In this document: positions 53,742 to 63,018 of the stretch, in pieces
How positions within the stretch are numbered: the stretch's first letter is position 1
How the letters are laid out: each line of letters begins with the position of its first letter
Source of the DNA: Bacillota bacterium
GTDB taxonomy: Bacteria > Bacillota_A > Clostridia > Lachnospirales > Lachnospiraceae
Reading direction: 5' to 3'
Assembly: GCA_023443625.1 (NCBI GenBank)
Contig: JAEZTQ010000046.1
Coordinates: 28,280-92,279 of the forward strand
Length of the DNA: 64,000 bases
The notes under the pieces: model-generated
The model's database searches: none
What the model was told of the DNA's origin: nothing
The model's input: the letters and a program-made list of their open reading frames with translations, nothing else
Position numbers and translations under genes: made by a program

Positions 53742-53770
53742 ATAATAAACCATTTAGTTGATAATTACAA
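53742..53770 (-). promoter_or_regulatory. mgtE promoter
   Basis: TTGTAA (53765-53770), 17 bp, TATTAT (53742-53747) on the minus strand, 29 bp before leader ORF A. The leader is about 200 nt. The remaining gap to 53985 shows only a small ACAAC/GTTGT inverted repeat near 53882. Confidence 0.65.
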
Positions 53771-53973
53771 CCGATTCAGCAATATTGTTATAATTGTGTA
53801 TTCAAAAGAAAAAACCATAACTATATTCTTGAAGTGAATCCCTTTTGTCAGACAAAAATCTAATGAAAGGTGTTTAAAGGACAACTATCTCCACGTGGGT
53901 TGTATGGATGAACATCTCACAATAATGATAATATCCTGATTTTGATGGTGATTATAAGTTAGTGATATTTATT

Positions 53974-54008
53974 AAAAAAATAAAGGGGCAATTATTTTAA
54001 ATTGTCCC
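53974..54008 (-). terminator. terminator after the BFD-like gene
   Basis: GGGACAATT/AATTGCCCC followed by TTTATTTTTTT on the minus strand. Confidence 0.8.
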
Positions 54009-54054
54009 TTCTTCTTGTACTCTATTATGATTTCTACTTGATTTGATGCAATAT

Positions 54055-54399
54055 CTATCTTCCTAGATCAATGACGTTTTGAATAAGAACTTTGCATTTT
54101 CCACATTCTTCGCCAGTCTCTTCATTTACACCTGTTCCAGCACCTGTAATATCTCCAACCTTCTCTACTGTGTCTGCACCATTCTTAACTGCATTTACTA
54201 CTGCTTCTAGGGAAACTTTCTTACAACCACAAACGGAAGAAAGAATACTATTTAATTCACTTCTACAACCTTCACATTCAGTACATACACCTGTAAGTTC
54301 AGCTAATTCATCTACAGTTCTTGCACCAGAACTCATTGCCTTTCTAATTGATAGATAATCAACGTTATTTTTTGTACATATTACTTTATTCTTTGCCAT
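54055..54399 (-). CDS. BFD-like [2Fe-2S] protein
   Basis: 114 aa from MAKNKVICTKNNVDY; AAGGAG is 12 bases upstream and an in-frame TTG earlier is less likely. Two BFD-like halves: CTECEGCRSEL near 40 and EECGKCKVLI near 100, each preceded by a GARTVDEL/GADTVEKV helix-turn. The double domain, and Cys number, suggest one or two clusters. Ferredoxin-like electron carrier or Fe-S assembly; partner unknown. Confidence 0.8.
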   Translation of the reverse strand: MAKNKVICTKNNVDYLSIRKAMSSGARTVDELAELTGVCTECEGCRSELNSILSSVCGCKKVSLEAVVNAVKNGADTVEKVGDITGAGTGVNEETGEECGKCKVLIQNVIDLGR

Positions 54400-54481
54400 A
54401 TCTTTATGTCTCTCCTTCAAATGAATTTTATGCTTATCATCTAGTATATCATTTATTATTCAATATAAGTATTGGAAAAAA

Positions 54482-56734
54482 TTACATCGATTTTCTGATA
54501 TATTTGGCAGTTATTGTTGAACTGTTTTCCACCATATCCTTTACAGTTCCCTGAAATACAATCTCACCACCACTACTACCGCCATCCGGTCCAACATCGA
54601 TAATATAATCAGCATTTTTCATTACATCCTGATTATGTTCTATAATAATAACTGCATTACCCCTATCTACAAATCTTTCAAATAACATCATAATACTCTT
54701 AATATCAGAGGCATGGAGTCCGGTCGTGGGCTCGTCTAAGATAAAAATGCTTCCTTTATCATCCAAGTATTTTGCGAGTTTCAAACGCTGCCGTTCTCCT
54801 CCGGATAGTGTAGAAGTTGGTTGTCCCAGGGAAAGATATCCAAGGCCAACTTCCACCATGGCTCTTAACTGTTTTGCTATTTTTCTTTGATCTTTAAAGA
54901 AAATAAGAGCTTCTTCAGCTGACATATCTAGTATTTCCTTAATATTCCTTTCGTGATACTGAATGGAAAGTGCTTCTTTGTTATAACGATTTCCTTCACA
55001 CTCTTCACAAACTGTAGTAACAGGATCCATAAATACAAGCTCAGTAACAATAATGCCTTTTCCTTTACAAACAGGACAGCAGCCCTTACTATTGAAGGAA
55101 AACATCGATGCATCTTGACCAGTTTCCTCTGAGATTACCTTTCTTATATTATCGAAAAACCCCAGGAAGGTCGCTGGTGTTGAACGACCTGTTGCTGTAA
55201 TCGAAGACTGATCAACCACTACGACATCTTTGGCATATTCTTTTGCAAATACATCTCTAATCAGCGTACTTTTTCCGGAACCAGCTACTCCGGTTACTAC
55301 GGTAAGAACATTAAGTGGAATCTCAACCGATACATTTTTTAAGTTGTGACAATTTGCATCCTTAACAGGTAGATACTTTACTGGAATTCTTGGGTTATCT
55401 TTTACTGGAAGGATTTCTTTCATTGCATTACCAGTCAGTGTCCCTGATAAAAGAAGATTGTCATAACTTCCTTCGAATAATATTTCACCACCATTTTTCC
55501 CTGCAAGGGGTCCAACATCAATAATGTGGTCAGCAATACTAATGATATCCTTATCGTGTTCAACGACAAGAACTGTATTTCCTTTATCTCTAAGACTTCG
55601 AAGTAATTTACACATACGATGAACATCCCTTGGATGCATGCCTGTACTTGGTTCGTCAAATATGTATGTCATCCCACTCAAAGAGCTACCCATGTACCTG
55701 ACAAGTTTTAGACGTTGTGCTTCACCACCTGATAGAGTAGATGATTCACGGTTCATACTAAGATAAGGAAGACCAATATCTATCATCCTGTCTAAAGACT
55801 CCACCATATCGTGGACAATTGTGACTGCTCTCTTGTCCTGGATTTCAAATAATTCCTCTCTTAAACTTGTAAACTCTAATTCACACATCTCATAGATGTT
55901 TATGCCATTAATCTTACAGGAAAGAGTATGATCATTCAGTCTCTTACCATGGCAACAAGGGCATACTTTTTGTACAATCAAGCTTAATAGTCTTTTGACA
56001 GATGCTTCCTTAATCGTGGAAGTATCACGCATTAATACAGTTCTTCTTAGCTGATTAACAATTCCCTCAACTTTCTTGTCTATGCGTTCCCCATCAGGAG
56101 TTTTTGCACCATAATAAAGAATATTCTTTTCTTCTTCCGAATAATCCTTAAATTTCTTGTCTAAATCAAATAACTCTGATTCAATATATATTTTCCAATA
56201 CCAATTACCGACACCATAGGCTGGAAGCTTGACCATTCCCTCATTCCAGGATTTATCCGGATCAACTAATCCCGCTGTATCAATATCAGTAATATTGCCT
56301 AAACCAGAGCATTTTGGACACATTCCATTGGGATCATTAAATGAAAAATAAGATGCAGTCCCAATATACGGTGTTCCAATGCGTGAATATAAAACTCTTA
56401 GTGCTGAGTATAAATCGCTTATAGTACCAACGGTTGAACGCGCGTTGCCGCCCAGTCTGGACTGATCAACGATAACCGATGCTGAAAGATTATCAATATA
56501 ATCAACTTTTGGTTTCTCATATTTTGGCATTCTTCCTCTGACCCATGCAGTATAGGTTTCATTCATCTGTCTCTGGCTTTCAGCCGCTATTGTATCAAAA
56601 ACAATACTTGATTTACCAGAGCCGGAAACACCCGTAAATACTACTATTTTATTCTTGGGTATAGAAAGTGATATATTTTTTAAATTGTTTTGGTGTAAGC
56701 CTTTAATTTCTATCATATCATTCATTCTCTTCAC
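54482..56734 (-). CDS. UvrA-like ABC ATPase (class without UvrB-type domain, drug-resistance group)
   Basis: 750 aa against about 940 for UvrA. Two ABC cassettes: Walker A GVSGSGKSS near 35 and GVAGSGKST near 488; signatures TLSGGEAQR and TLSGGERQR; zinc modules CPKCSGLG near 138 and CPVCKGKG near 555. Such short UvrA paralogues in Firmicutes accompany MerR regulators and are linked to drug resistance. Its start overlaps the MerR gene by 17 bp. DNA repair is less likely. Confidence 0.85.
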   Translation of the reverse strand: MKRMNDMIEIKGLHQNNLKNISLSIPKNKIVVFTGVSGSGKSSIVFDTIAAESQRQMNETYTAWVRGRMPKYEKPKVDYIDNLSASVIVDQSRLGGNARSTVGTISDLYSALRVLYSRIGTPYIGTASYFSFNDPNGMCPKCSGLGNITDIDTAGLVDPDKSWNEGMVKLPAYGVGNWYWKIYIESELFDLDKKFKDYSEEEKNILYYGAKTPDGERIDKKVEGIVNQLRRTVLMRDTSTIKEASVKRLLSLIVQKVCPCCHGKRLNDHTLSCKINGINIYEMCELEFTSLREELFEIQDKRAVTIVHDMVESLDRMIDIGLPYLSMNRESSTLSGGEAQRLKLVRYMGSSLSGMTYIFDEPSTGMHPRDVHRMCKLLRSLRDKGNTVLVVEHDKDIISIADHIIDVGPLAGKNGGEILFEGSYDNLLLSGTLTGNAMKEILPVKDNPRIPVKYLPVKDANCHNLKNVSVEIPLNVLTVVTGVAGSGKSTLIRDVFAKEYAKDVVVVDQSSITATGRSTPATFLGFFDNIRKVISEETGQDASMFSFNSKGCCPVCKGKGIIVTELVFMDPVTTVCEECEGNRYNKEALSIQYHERNIKEILDMSAEEALIFFKDQRKIAKQLRAMVEVGLGYLSLGQPTSTLSGGERQRLKLAKYLDDKGSIFILDEPTTGLHASDIKSIMMLFERFVDRGNAVIIIEHNQDVMKNADYIIDVGPDGGSSGGEIVFQGTVKDMVENSSTITAKYIRKSM

Positions 56735-57581
56735 CGACCTTACATACTGGAATTTGGATTTCTGTTAGCCACTCATCTTCGCTGTCTTTATTCCAGACTC
56801 CATCAATATAATTTTCACGAATCGAGCCATTAATCCGTAATCCATTTTCTTCAATATACTGAAGCACAGATGCGTATGAGGATGAAATTGTACCATAGCT
56901 TCCTTTATGAAAAATACAGGCTGCATTCAAAACCGCAGGAATAACTTTAAATTTGATTTTATCTGTATCATCCTTTAACCCGGTTACCGCCTCACATGCT
57001 TCTATTAAGACACTCTCTTCTTTATAGCCTGGTTCTGGATAGCTTGTGAAACAATATTCAGGTATTGCACATTCGCATCCTAATCGCTCCATCTCTTGCC
57101 CCATCTCCGGCATCATTATAAAAAGATCATCATAAGAATCAACTCTCCTGGTCATACTTGCAACCATTACTTCCGGCAGACTTTTGACTAACACATGTGA
57201 AGTGAAATTCTTCTCTGGTGCATCTAATGCCAGCTCAACTTTTGCAAGGAGTTTGGTCAAATCTGCGATTTGCATTATGAGCTGATTTCTTTTCTGCCTT
57301 AACAAATCTTTTTCATTCAGCCCTCTGACAACTGCCTTTATTTCATCAATCTTAAAGCCTATTTCTTTTAAAGCAAGAATCTGATGCAACTCTTCCATCT
57401 GTGAGAGTGTGTAATATCTGAAGTTTGTGTCTGTATCAATAACCTTTGGTTTTAGAAGATTTTCATCATCATAAAAACGAAGTGCTTTTATTGTTACATG
57501 ATTCATACTAGCAAACATACCAATCTTATAAAGTGTATCTGGTGTTTTTTCTTTACAGTAATGAGACTCGTTTTGGTTCAT
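56718..57581 (-). CDS. MerR-family regulator with GyrI-like effector domain
   Basis: 287 aa from MNQNESHY, which has AGAGAGGA upstream; a longer reading has none. HTH: YKIGMFASMNHVTIKALRFYD, then FRYYTLSQMEELHQILAL; coiled coil near 90-125; C-terminal GyrI-like sensor (VLVKSLPEVMVASMTRRV to WLTEIQIPV). BmrR/TipA-like, it should sense a drug and control the UvrA-like gene that it overlaps. Confidence 0.88.
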   Translation of the reverse strand: MNQNESHYCKEKTPDTLYKIGMFASMNHVTIKALRFYDDENLLKPKVIDTDTNFRYYTLSQMEELHQILALKEIGFKIDEIKAVVRGLNEKDLLRQKRNQLIMQIADLTKLLAKVELALDAPEKNFTSHVLVKSLPEVMVASMTRRVDSYDDLFIMMPEMGQEMERLGCECAIPEYCFTSYPEPGYKEESVLIEACEAVTGLKDDTDKIKFKVIPAVLNAACIFHKGSYGTISSSYASVLQYIEENGLRINGSIRENYIDGVWNKDSEDEWLTEIQIPVCKVGEENE

Positions 57582-57641
57582 ATGTATCCTCTCTTTTCTA
57601 TTAGTATACACATAATATACAATCTCCCCTAAGGGGTAGAG

Positions 57642-57869
57642 TCAAGTATTATTTATATTTCTTCTATCTAAAACAGTAAACATCCGTACAACTCCATGAT
57701 CTGAGAAAATAACGTTGACATTCCAATCCCATTTAAGCATGGGAGGTATTAACCAATTTCGTCCAATTTTCATTGCACCTTCAATTCGGCCTTCACGGCA
57801 TAATACTCGTATTCTGCTATCACTTATTTTCCATTTTTCGCTTGCTTCTTTAACACTTATATAATTCAT
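57642..57869 (-). pseudogene. truncated HTH (excisionase-like) protein
   Basis: From MNYISVKEASEKWKISDSRI to a MKIGRNWLIPP stretch it matches the common Firmicute HTH_17 family that binds DNA in mobile-element or toxin-antitoxin loci. After that the sequence diverges (WNVNVIFSDHGVV) and ends at about 75 aa. No good ribosome site. Likely remnant. Confidence 0.6.
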
Positions 57870-58084
57870 CAATATCATATTTAATTTATACCTATGCTGG
57901 AATAATGTCAATATCGTTCCGATATAGGTATAAAGATGGTCAAATCTTTAAACCTCCTTACAACAGCACTGCCTCAGCTGCTTTATTTTCGCCATTAGTA
58001 ATTGCAGCGGAATGCTACAATTTCGCAGTACAGAAATAAGGATTGATAAATACTTTACCAATCCCATTTGTAAATCTATTTTTC

Positions 58085-58222
58085 TCAGGAACGACACGAC
58101 ATTTCTGTTTTAATTAGTTTATATTCGTCTGATAAGTATTGTAATCTTCCTAATATGATACCCGGATGTATGTTGGTTCTTTTAGCAAATTCTCTTATAC
58201 TGACCTCATCAATCGAGGTCAT
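58085..58222 (-). pseudogene. C-terminal fragment of a HigA/ImmA-type protein
   Basis: 45 codons: SIREFAKRTNIHPGIILGRL matches the C-terminal end of HigA-like antitoxin/ImmA (IrrE) proteins (IHPGIVVGRLQ). A stop lies immediately upstream in the frame, so the body is gone. With the HTH fragment nearby this marks a lost toxin-antitoxin or mobile locus. Confidence 0.6.
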
Positions 58223-58249
58223 ATCAAATAATTATTACACCTATATCTA

Positions 58250-58714
58250 TTAAACACTGTGCTTAACATGGTTTTCGTTATTTTTATGCTTAATTGAAGC
58301 AATTTTTTTTCCAATAACTGTACCTATCCCAGATACAGCGGTAAATAGAAGTATAGCAGTTATATTGCCTGCCATATTATTTGTATTACTGGATTGTATT
58401 TCGACAGTACTTATTTCACCTAAGTTTGTCTGCATTTTATTTAATGCATCCGTGTCAATGAATATTATATTGAAAACACCAATAATCAAGAAAAAGAATA
58501 TTGAAAAAAATACATTATATAGAATAACCCTTTTATTATTCCAATCAATAAATCCAAGCACCAATGACATAAGAAAGCTCAGAATAATAGGTATTAATAA
58601 AGTAAACATCATATACTCCAAAATATCAATCGAGCTTAAATTTATCTTTAAGTATATAAGAACACCTAGTAGAATTACAGTACAAAAAGCATAAATACAC
58701 AAGTTTTTTTTCAT
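58250..58714 (-). CDS. small membrane protein, unknown
   Basis: 154 aa with four hydrophobic segments (about 8-25, 32-55, 70-95, 115-137) and a charged KHKNNEN tail. AT-rich codons like its neighbours. Likely co-transcribed after the CPBP protease gene (19-bp gap). No family recognised. Confidence 0.55.
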   Translation of the reverse strand: MKKNLCIYAFCTVILLGVLIYLKINLSSIDILEYMMFTLLIPIILSFLMSLVLGFIDWNNKRVILYNVFFSIFFFLIIGVFNIIFIDTDALNKMQTNLGEISTVEIQSSNTNNMAGNITAILLFTAVSGIGTVIGKKIASIKHKNNENHVKHSV

Positions 58715-58733
58715 TTAATTTCCTCCATATTTT

Positions 58734-59360
58734 TTACATTATTGTAACAAAAATATTATAAACCCAATGAAATAGAATTGAATTATAAAGACTTCCTGTT
58801 TTCAATCTAATAAATCCCAAAATCAAACCAATCGAAAATCTTATGAATAAATTATCATACACATCTCCCCCTGAATGGTAAATGAAAGCAAATATTAGTG
58901 ATGTAATAAAAACAGAAATAACAGGATTGAATATTTTTTCAACTTCATGTTGTATAATTCCACGAAGCATAATTTCCTCAGCAATTGCTACTATCATAAA
59001 ACTTAAAATTATCGTAAAAGCAGGAATTGGTAACTCCATGGTGTATGACTTGATAATTAATGTAATTAAAATCAAAGAAAATGTTACTATAAATCCTAAA
59101 GAAAGTTTACTTTTACGATAAATCAATCCTATATCCTGAAATGGTACCTTTTCGACCTTAATCTTCATTATTAATGGTAAAACTATGTAGAACAGAACCA
59201 TCGGAACCGAAAAAATCAGTAGTGAATCATTGCGATTTTTAATTTTATTAATGTCTATAATCAAACTTCCTTCCACAACTTGTGAGGATATTATTACATA
59301 AATAGCAAAAAAAAGATTAGAAAGCATTATATAGCCAGCTATTCTTACAAAACTAATCAA
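58734..59360 (-). CDS. CPBP-family intramembrane metalloprotease
   Basis: 208 aa with six or seven membrane helices. Motif EEIMLRGIIQ near 128 (EExxxR), a His in IFAFIYHSGG near 165, and FHWVYN near 195 complete the Abi/CAAX-type catalytic set. Members include bacteriocin immunity proteins. It lies downstream of an ABC permease and ATPase, a common immunity arrangement. Confidence 0.85.
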   Translation of the reverse strand: MISFVRIAGYIMLSNLFFAIYVIISSQVVEGSLIIDINKIKNRNDSLLIFSVPMVLFYIVLPLIMKIKVEKVPFQDIGLIYRKSKLSLGFIVTFSLILITLIIKSYTMELPIPAFTIILSFMIVAIAEEIMLRGIIQHEVEKIFNPVISVFITSLIFAFIYHSGGDVYDNLFIRFSIGLILGFIRLKTGSLYNSILFHWVYNIFVTIM

Positions 59361-59435
59361 TATATTATCAAAGCATAATTTTTTTTCTCATACGAATATT
59401 CTCAAAATTTCTTATAATAAATGATTTAACATCCT

Positions 59436-60212
59436 TCAATTTCTTATATCCTTTCTATTAAAAATAAATATTGCTAATATAATTAACAATAGACTATATA
59501 TTAGCAATAACCCCATTGATTTAAATGAATATAAATGCTTATTACTAGTTATATCATAGATTTTTGCCCCATCTCCTATGGATGTAGGAAGAAAAGTATC
59601 AAAATATGGAAATCTTTCTACAACTTTTAATAATATAACAGAACTTAATGAAAAAAGTATCACTTTTATATTCCCAAAATATATGGACATGAATACTGCT
59701 ATACAAGAAACAACGAATAAATCCAATAAAGATATAAGTAGAAAGTAAACATCTTCATATATATGAGTACTAAAAATCTCAGTAGAAGAAAATGGGCCTC
59801 TTTTAACAAAGATAAAATAGGAAAGCAAAGAAGCCAATATTATTATTAGTATGAAGGAATTAACAATAATAAATTGGGAAACCACTTTAGAAATAAATAC
59901 TTTAGAACGACTTGGTGATCTAACAATTAATAAGTTAATTGTTCCATCGCTTATTTCCTTGGAAAATACATTTGAAGCCATAAGTATAACCATTAGATAT
60001 AAAAAAAAACTAACTTTCATGAAAGAGAATATAAATACCGCAAATTGATAGGCACCCAATTCTCTTTTTCCAGAAACAATTAGAAACGAATTTTCCTTTA
60101 ACAACAATAATCCAAATATCAGTGGAATTACAGTCATGATAATAAGGGCAAACTTGTATTCTTTTCTTCGTATAGTTTTAAATAATTCTATTTTTAAAAA
60201 ATTCAATGCCAT
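59436..60212 (-). CDS. ABC-2 type permease
   Basis: 258 aa with six membrane helices; KIELFKTIRRKEYKFALIIM at the start and SDGTINLLIVRSPSRSKVFISK near 90 are typical of ABC-2/ bacteriocin-type permeases. Pairs with the ATPase five bases upstream. Substrate probably a peptide or antibiotic; inference. Confidence 0.8.
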   Translation of the reverse strand: MALNFLKIELFKTIRRKEYKFALIIMTVIPLIFGLLLLKENSFLIVSGKRELGAYQFAVFIFSFMKVSFFLYLMVILMASNVFSKEISDGTINLLIVRSPSRSKVFISKVVSQFIIVNSFILIIILASLLSYFIFVKRGPFSSTEIFSTHIYEDVYFLLISLLDLFVVSCIAVFMSIYFGNIKVILFSLSSVILLKVVERFPYFDTFLPTSIGDGAKIYDITSNKHLYSFKSMGLLLIYSLLLIILAIFIFNRKDIRN

Positions 60213-60217
60213 CCCTC

Positions 60218-61132
60218 CTAATTAACTGATTTGTCGGTGATAAATAACTTTGCCAAACTATCTTTATTAACTTTAATGTCGATTATATCAATTGATTGCT
60301 CTATCATTGTTTTGATTAAAATATTCAATTGATTTTGTTCCGTGCTTAAAAAAATTATCTTTTCATCAGATATGGTTATATTCAAATTATTTTTAATACA
60401 GCATTTCATAAACATATCTTTATCAATTAAATTTTGAATTTGAAATACGTATTCTTTATTCCCTAATATTACATTTGTATATTCATTAACTAAGCAATTA
60501 CCTTCTTTAAGTAGTATTATTTTCTCGCAAATATCCTCAACATCTGTTAATTGATGACTCGAAAACAATATAGTAGTTTTTTTAAGAAGTGTTAAATCTT
60601 TCAGTTTAACTTTTAATTCTTCAATTCCCATAGGGTCTAAGCCTGTTGTGGGCTCGTCCAAAATAATGATTTCAGGATCTTCCATTAAAGCTTGTGCAAG
60701 ACCTAATCTTTGCTTCATCCCATAAGAAAAGGTACCTATTTTATCCTTACATACATTACTCAATCCAACAAATTCAAGACTTTCCATTATCTTTTCTTTT
60801 AAGTTTTTACTTTTTGAATTTGCCATCATTAATACCTTTAAATTATCATATGCAGAAAGAAAATCATAAAATGCTGGTTCTATTAATAATCCTACTCTTC
60901 CTATCAATTTTGAATAATTCGTATTTGCATTTTCGCCAAGTATTATTATTTTTCCATCATCACATTTTAATAATCCTGTGATAGATTTGATTAAAGTGGT
61001 TTTTCCTGCACCATTATGCCCGAGTAGACCGACTATCTCACCTCTATTTATATCAATCGATATATTATTTAGTGCAACTTTATTTCCATACTTTTTTGTA
61101 AGATTTCTAACACTTAATACAGTTTCCCTCAT
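60218..61132 (-). CDS. ABC transporter ATPase
   Basis: 304 aa. Walker A GLLGHNGAGKTT near 35, signature FSYGMKQRLG near 132, Walker B IIILDEPTTGLDP near 152, H-loop SSHQL near 190. The C-terminal extension (220-304) is typical of bacteriocin/antibiotic exporter ATPases (BcrA-like). First of a unit ATPase-permease-CPBP protease-membrane protein. Confidence 0.88.
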   Translation of the reverse strand: MRETVLSVRNLTKKYGNKVALNNISIDINRGEIVGLLGHNGAGKTTLIKSITGLLKCDDGKIIILGENANTNYSKLIGRVGLLIEPAFYDFLSAYDNLKVLMMANSKSKNLKEKIMESLEFVGLSNVCKDKIGTFSYGMKQRLGLAQALMEDPEIIILDEPTTGLDPMGIEELKVKLKDLTLLKKTTILFSSHQLTDVEDICEKIILLKEGNCLVNEYTNVILGNKEYVFQIQNLIDKDMFMKCCIKNNLNITISDEKIIFLSTEQNQLNILIKTMIEQSIDIIDIKVNKDSLAKLFITDKSVN

Positions 61133-61761
61133 AATAACCTCCTATTACTAATAAAATTTAGTAAAGCCCAAGCATTCCTAGATTTCTTGCCTTATTAAAG
61201 CATGCTTTATATATTAATAAACTTGAATAATTGGCTCTTGTAAAAAATGTTTTGATCAAAAGCTATCAGTCCACCAAAGGGGACAAGAAATATGAATATA
61301 TTTCTAGCCAACTCATGATATTCTTTAAAAAATCTATGTTTTTTCTATGTAAAGTTACTACTATACTAATATTTAATCCATTTTTTAATATTAACGACAG
61401 TTCAATAATCTGTCCAAAAATGCCAGGATCCCTTATAAATTAGGGGATATATTCCCTAATCCAAGTAAACATAGCTACATGTCTTAAAATTTGCTTGTAA
61501 TATTTTAAGAATGTGCAGTTGTATACATTTGTACGTTCAACAACAATTGTAAATGTTATTATGGCATTTCCTAAATATGTTGTACTTCAATATCTTTAGT
61601 ATTTATTACTTGTATATTGCTAATCTTAATAAATGACAAACCTAATATTATGATGAACATAATTATTGCAATAGAATTTTTTCAAAAAAATAAATCCCAT
61701 GATTTTACACAATAAACATATTGGTTATTTTTTACATCGTACCATGTATTGTATTATTATG
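61133..61761. other. AT-rich gap with no supported gene
   Basis: A 70-codon plus-strand frame at 61231 has no ribosome site or family. An ATTAGGG-GATATAT-TCCCTAAT type inverted repeat lies at about 61439-61462. Otherwise nothing is visible. Confidence 0.5.
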
Positions 61762-62031
61762 TCAATCCTGAAATACTTCCACGTAGCACCAGCGTGAGCA
61801 TTCATCAATTTCTGTATATTGATAGAATCTCTGACCGGATGCCTCATTAACCAGACAGACACTTTGAACACATTTAACGTCTATCTGAATAAGCTGACCA
61901 GGATATTGCATTTGCTCATATGGCTTAGGAACATACTTTGGGTTAGGTGGTTTAACAGCCCAGCTTCCTCTTACAGAGAAAGCGATAAAGTCCCAGAATA
62001 GTACGTGTATTGTAATCCTACACCCATACAA
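61762..62031 (-). pseudogene. IS481-family transposase fragment
   Basis: KPPNPKYVPKPYEQMQYPGQ followed by QIDVKCV and YTEIDECSRWCYVEVFQ matches the N-terminal edge of the DDE core of IS481/IS3-like transposases (first catalytic Asp of the DDE triad in QIDVK and the second in IDE). About 70 residues remain of roughly 300; both ends are lost. No inverted repeats found. Confidence 0.75.
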
Positions 62032-62206
62032 GAATTGGTAAAAGTCACTTGAAAATAAAATTTGTTTAAGTTATTATATAAATAATTGGGGGATGAACTA
62101 TAAGGAAAAGCAGGAAACATTGTGCATAGCAAGGGCTATTGCATATCACTCAAACAGAATATCAATAGCCTTTGCTGTCCTATAGAATAAATTTTAGGAG
62201 GGCACA

Positions 62207-62344
62207 ATTGGCTATATTCACGCTTTGGAAATTCTGCCCGAGGGATTGATTGAAAAAATCCAAGAATATGTTGACGGGCAAGTTATATACATTCCAAAAA
62301 TAAAATCAAAATATTGTAAGTGGGGAGAAAAGATGGATTTGTAA
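62207..62344 (+). pseudogene. truncated Mor/CD3324-family DNA-binding protein
   Basis: GYIHALEILPEGLIEKIQEY then VDGQVIYIPK and KWGEKMDL resembles the N-terminal 45 residues of the small clostridial Mor-transcription-activator-like family; the C-terminal HTH half is missing. AGGAGGG is five bases before an ATT codon in frame, so either ATT starts it or the ATG was mutated. Ends 31 bp before the GNAT gene. Confidence 0.5.
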
Positions 62345-62375
62345 AAATAACAAAAGCTAGGAGGTGAAATATCGA

Positions 62376-62822
62376 ATGGAAGTTGTGAAAATAATTGATA
62401 GGGATAAAACAAAATACATGGATTTGCTACTTATTGCAGATGAACAGGTAAGTATGATAGATAAATATTTGTATCGTGGTGATATGTTCGCCTTGTGTGA
62501 TGATGATGTTAAGGCAATTTGTATTGTTACACAAGAGCAAGCGGGGGTTTATGAAATTAAGAATATTGTTACCGTTCCTAAATATCAACAGAAAGGATAT
62601 GGACAACATCTAATCTCATTTATTGCTGATTACTACAAAAAATCTGGTAACGAGCTATATGTTGGAACAGGCGATTGCCCTATGATACTTCATTTCTACG
62701 AGAAATGCGGATTTGTAAAATCACACATTGTTAAGAACTTTTTTGTAGACAATTACGACCATCCTATGTATGAAAATGGACAACAGTTAGTGGATATGAT
62801 TTATTTGAAAAGATATCTATAA
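62376..62822 (+). CDS. GNAT-family N-acetyltransferase
   Basis: 148 aa from the ATG at 62376; AGGAGG is 11 bases upstream and an earlier GTG sits too close to it. Acetyl-CoA motif VPKYQQKGYGQHLISFI (QxxGxG/A) near 70-85; YEKCGFVKSHIV near 115. Acceptor unknown. Plus-strand gene in a decayed mobile region. Confidence 0.85.
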   Translation: MEVVKIIDRDKTKYMDLLLIADEQVSMIDKYLYRGDMFALCDDDVKAICIVTQEQAGVYEIKNIVTVPKYQQKGYGQHLISFIADYYKKSGNELYVGTGDCPMILHFYEKCGFVKSHIVKNFFVDNYDHPMYENGQQLVDMIYLKRYL

Positions 62823-62865
62823 ATAGAGCTTGTGTCGCCCAAGGGAAATAAAAAAATCTACCTTA

Positions 62866-62997
62866 CTAGCAAACTTTGATAAAGTGTATGATTAAATCAG
62901 CGATAAAGAGAAAAAATCCCTAATTTCTTCGCTAATCAAAGAAATAGAGATTTTTCTATGTGAGGAGGCTGAATTACCTTTGAAGTCTATTTTATAA
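62866..62997 (+). pseudogene. C-terminal fragment of a large serine recombinase
   Basis: Frame NFDKVYD, then a TAA stop, then ISDKEKKSLISSLIKEIEI and EEAELPLKSI, ending at a second stop. It matches the extreme C-terminus of clostridial phage/ICE-type serine recombinases (FDKLYD...EKKxLISSLIKEIEI). A scar of an excised or decayed element beside argC. Confidence 0.6.
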
Positions 62998-63018
62998 GAG
63001 TAAACGAGACAAAACAAT

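Noticed and set aside
53571..53770. M-box magnesium riboswitch before mgtE
   Set aside because: None of the conserved M-box segments could be found; small ORFs and a simple hairpin occupy the leader.
61231..61443. 70-aa plus-strand ORF
   Set aside because: No ribosome site, low-complexity AT-rich sequence and no recognisable family.
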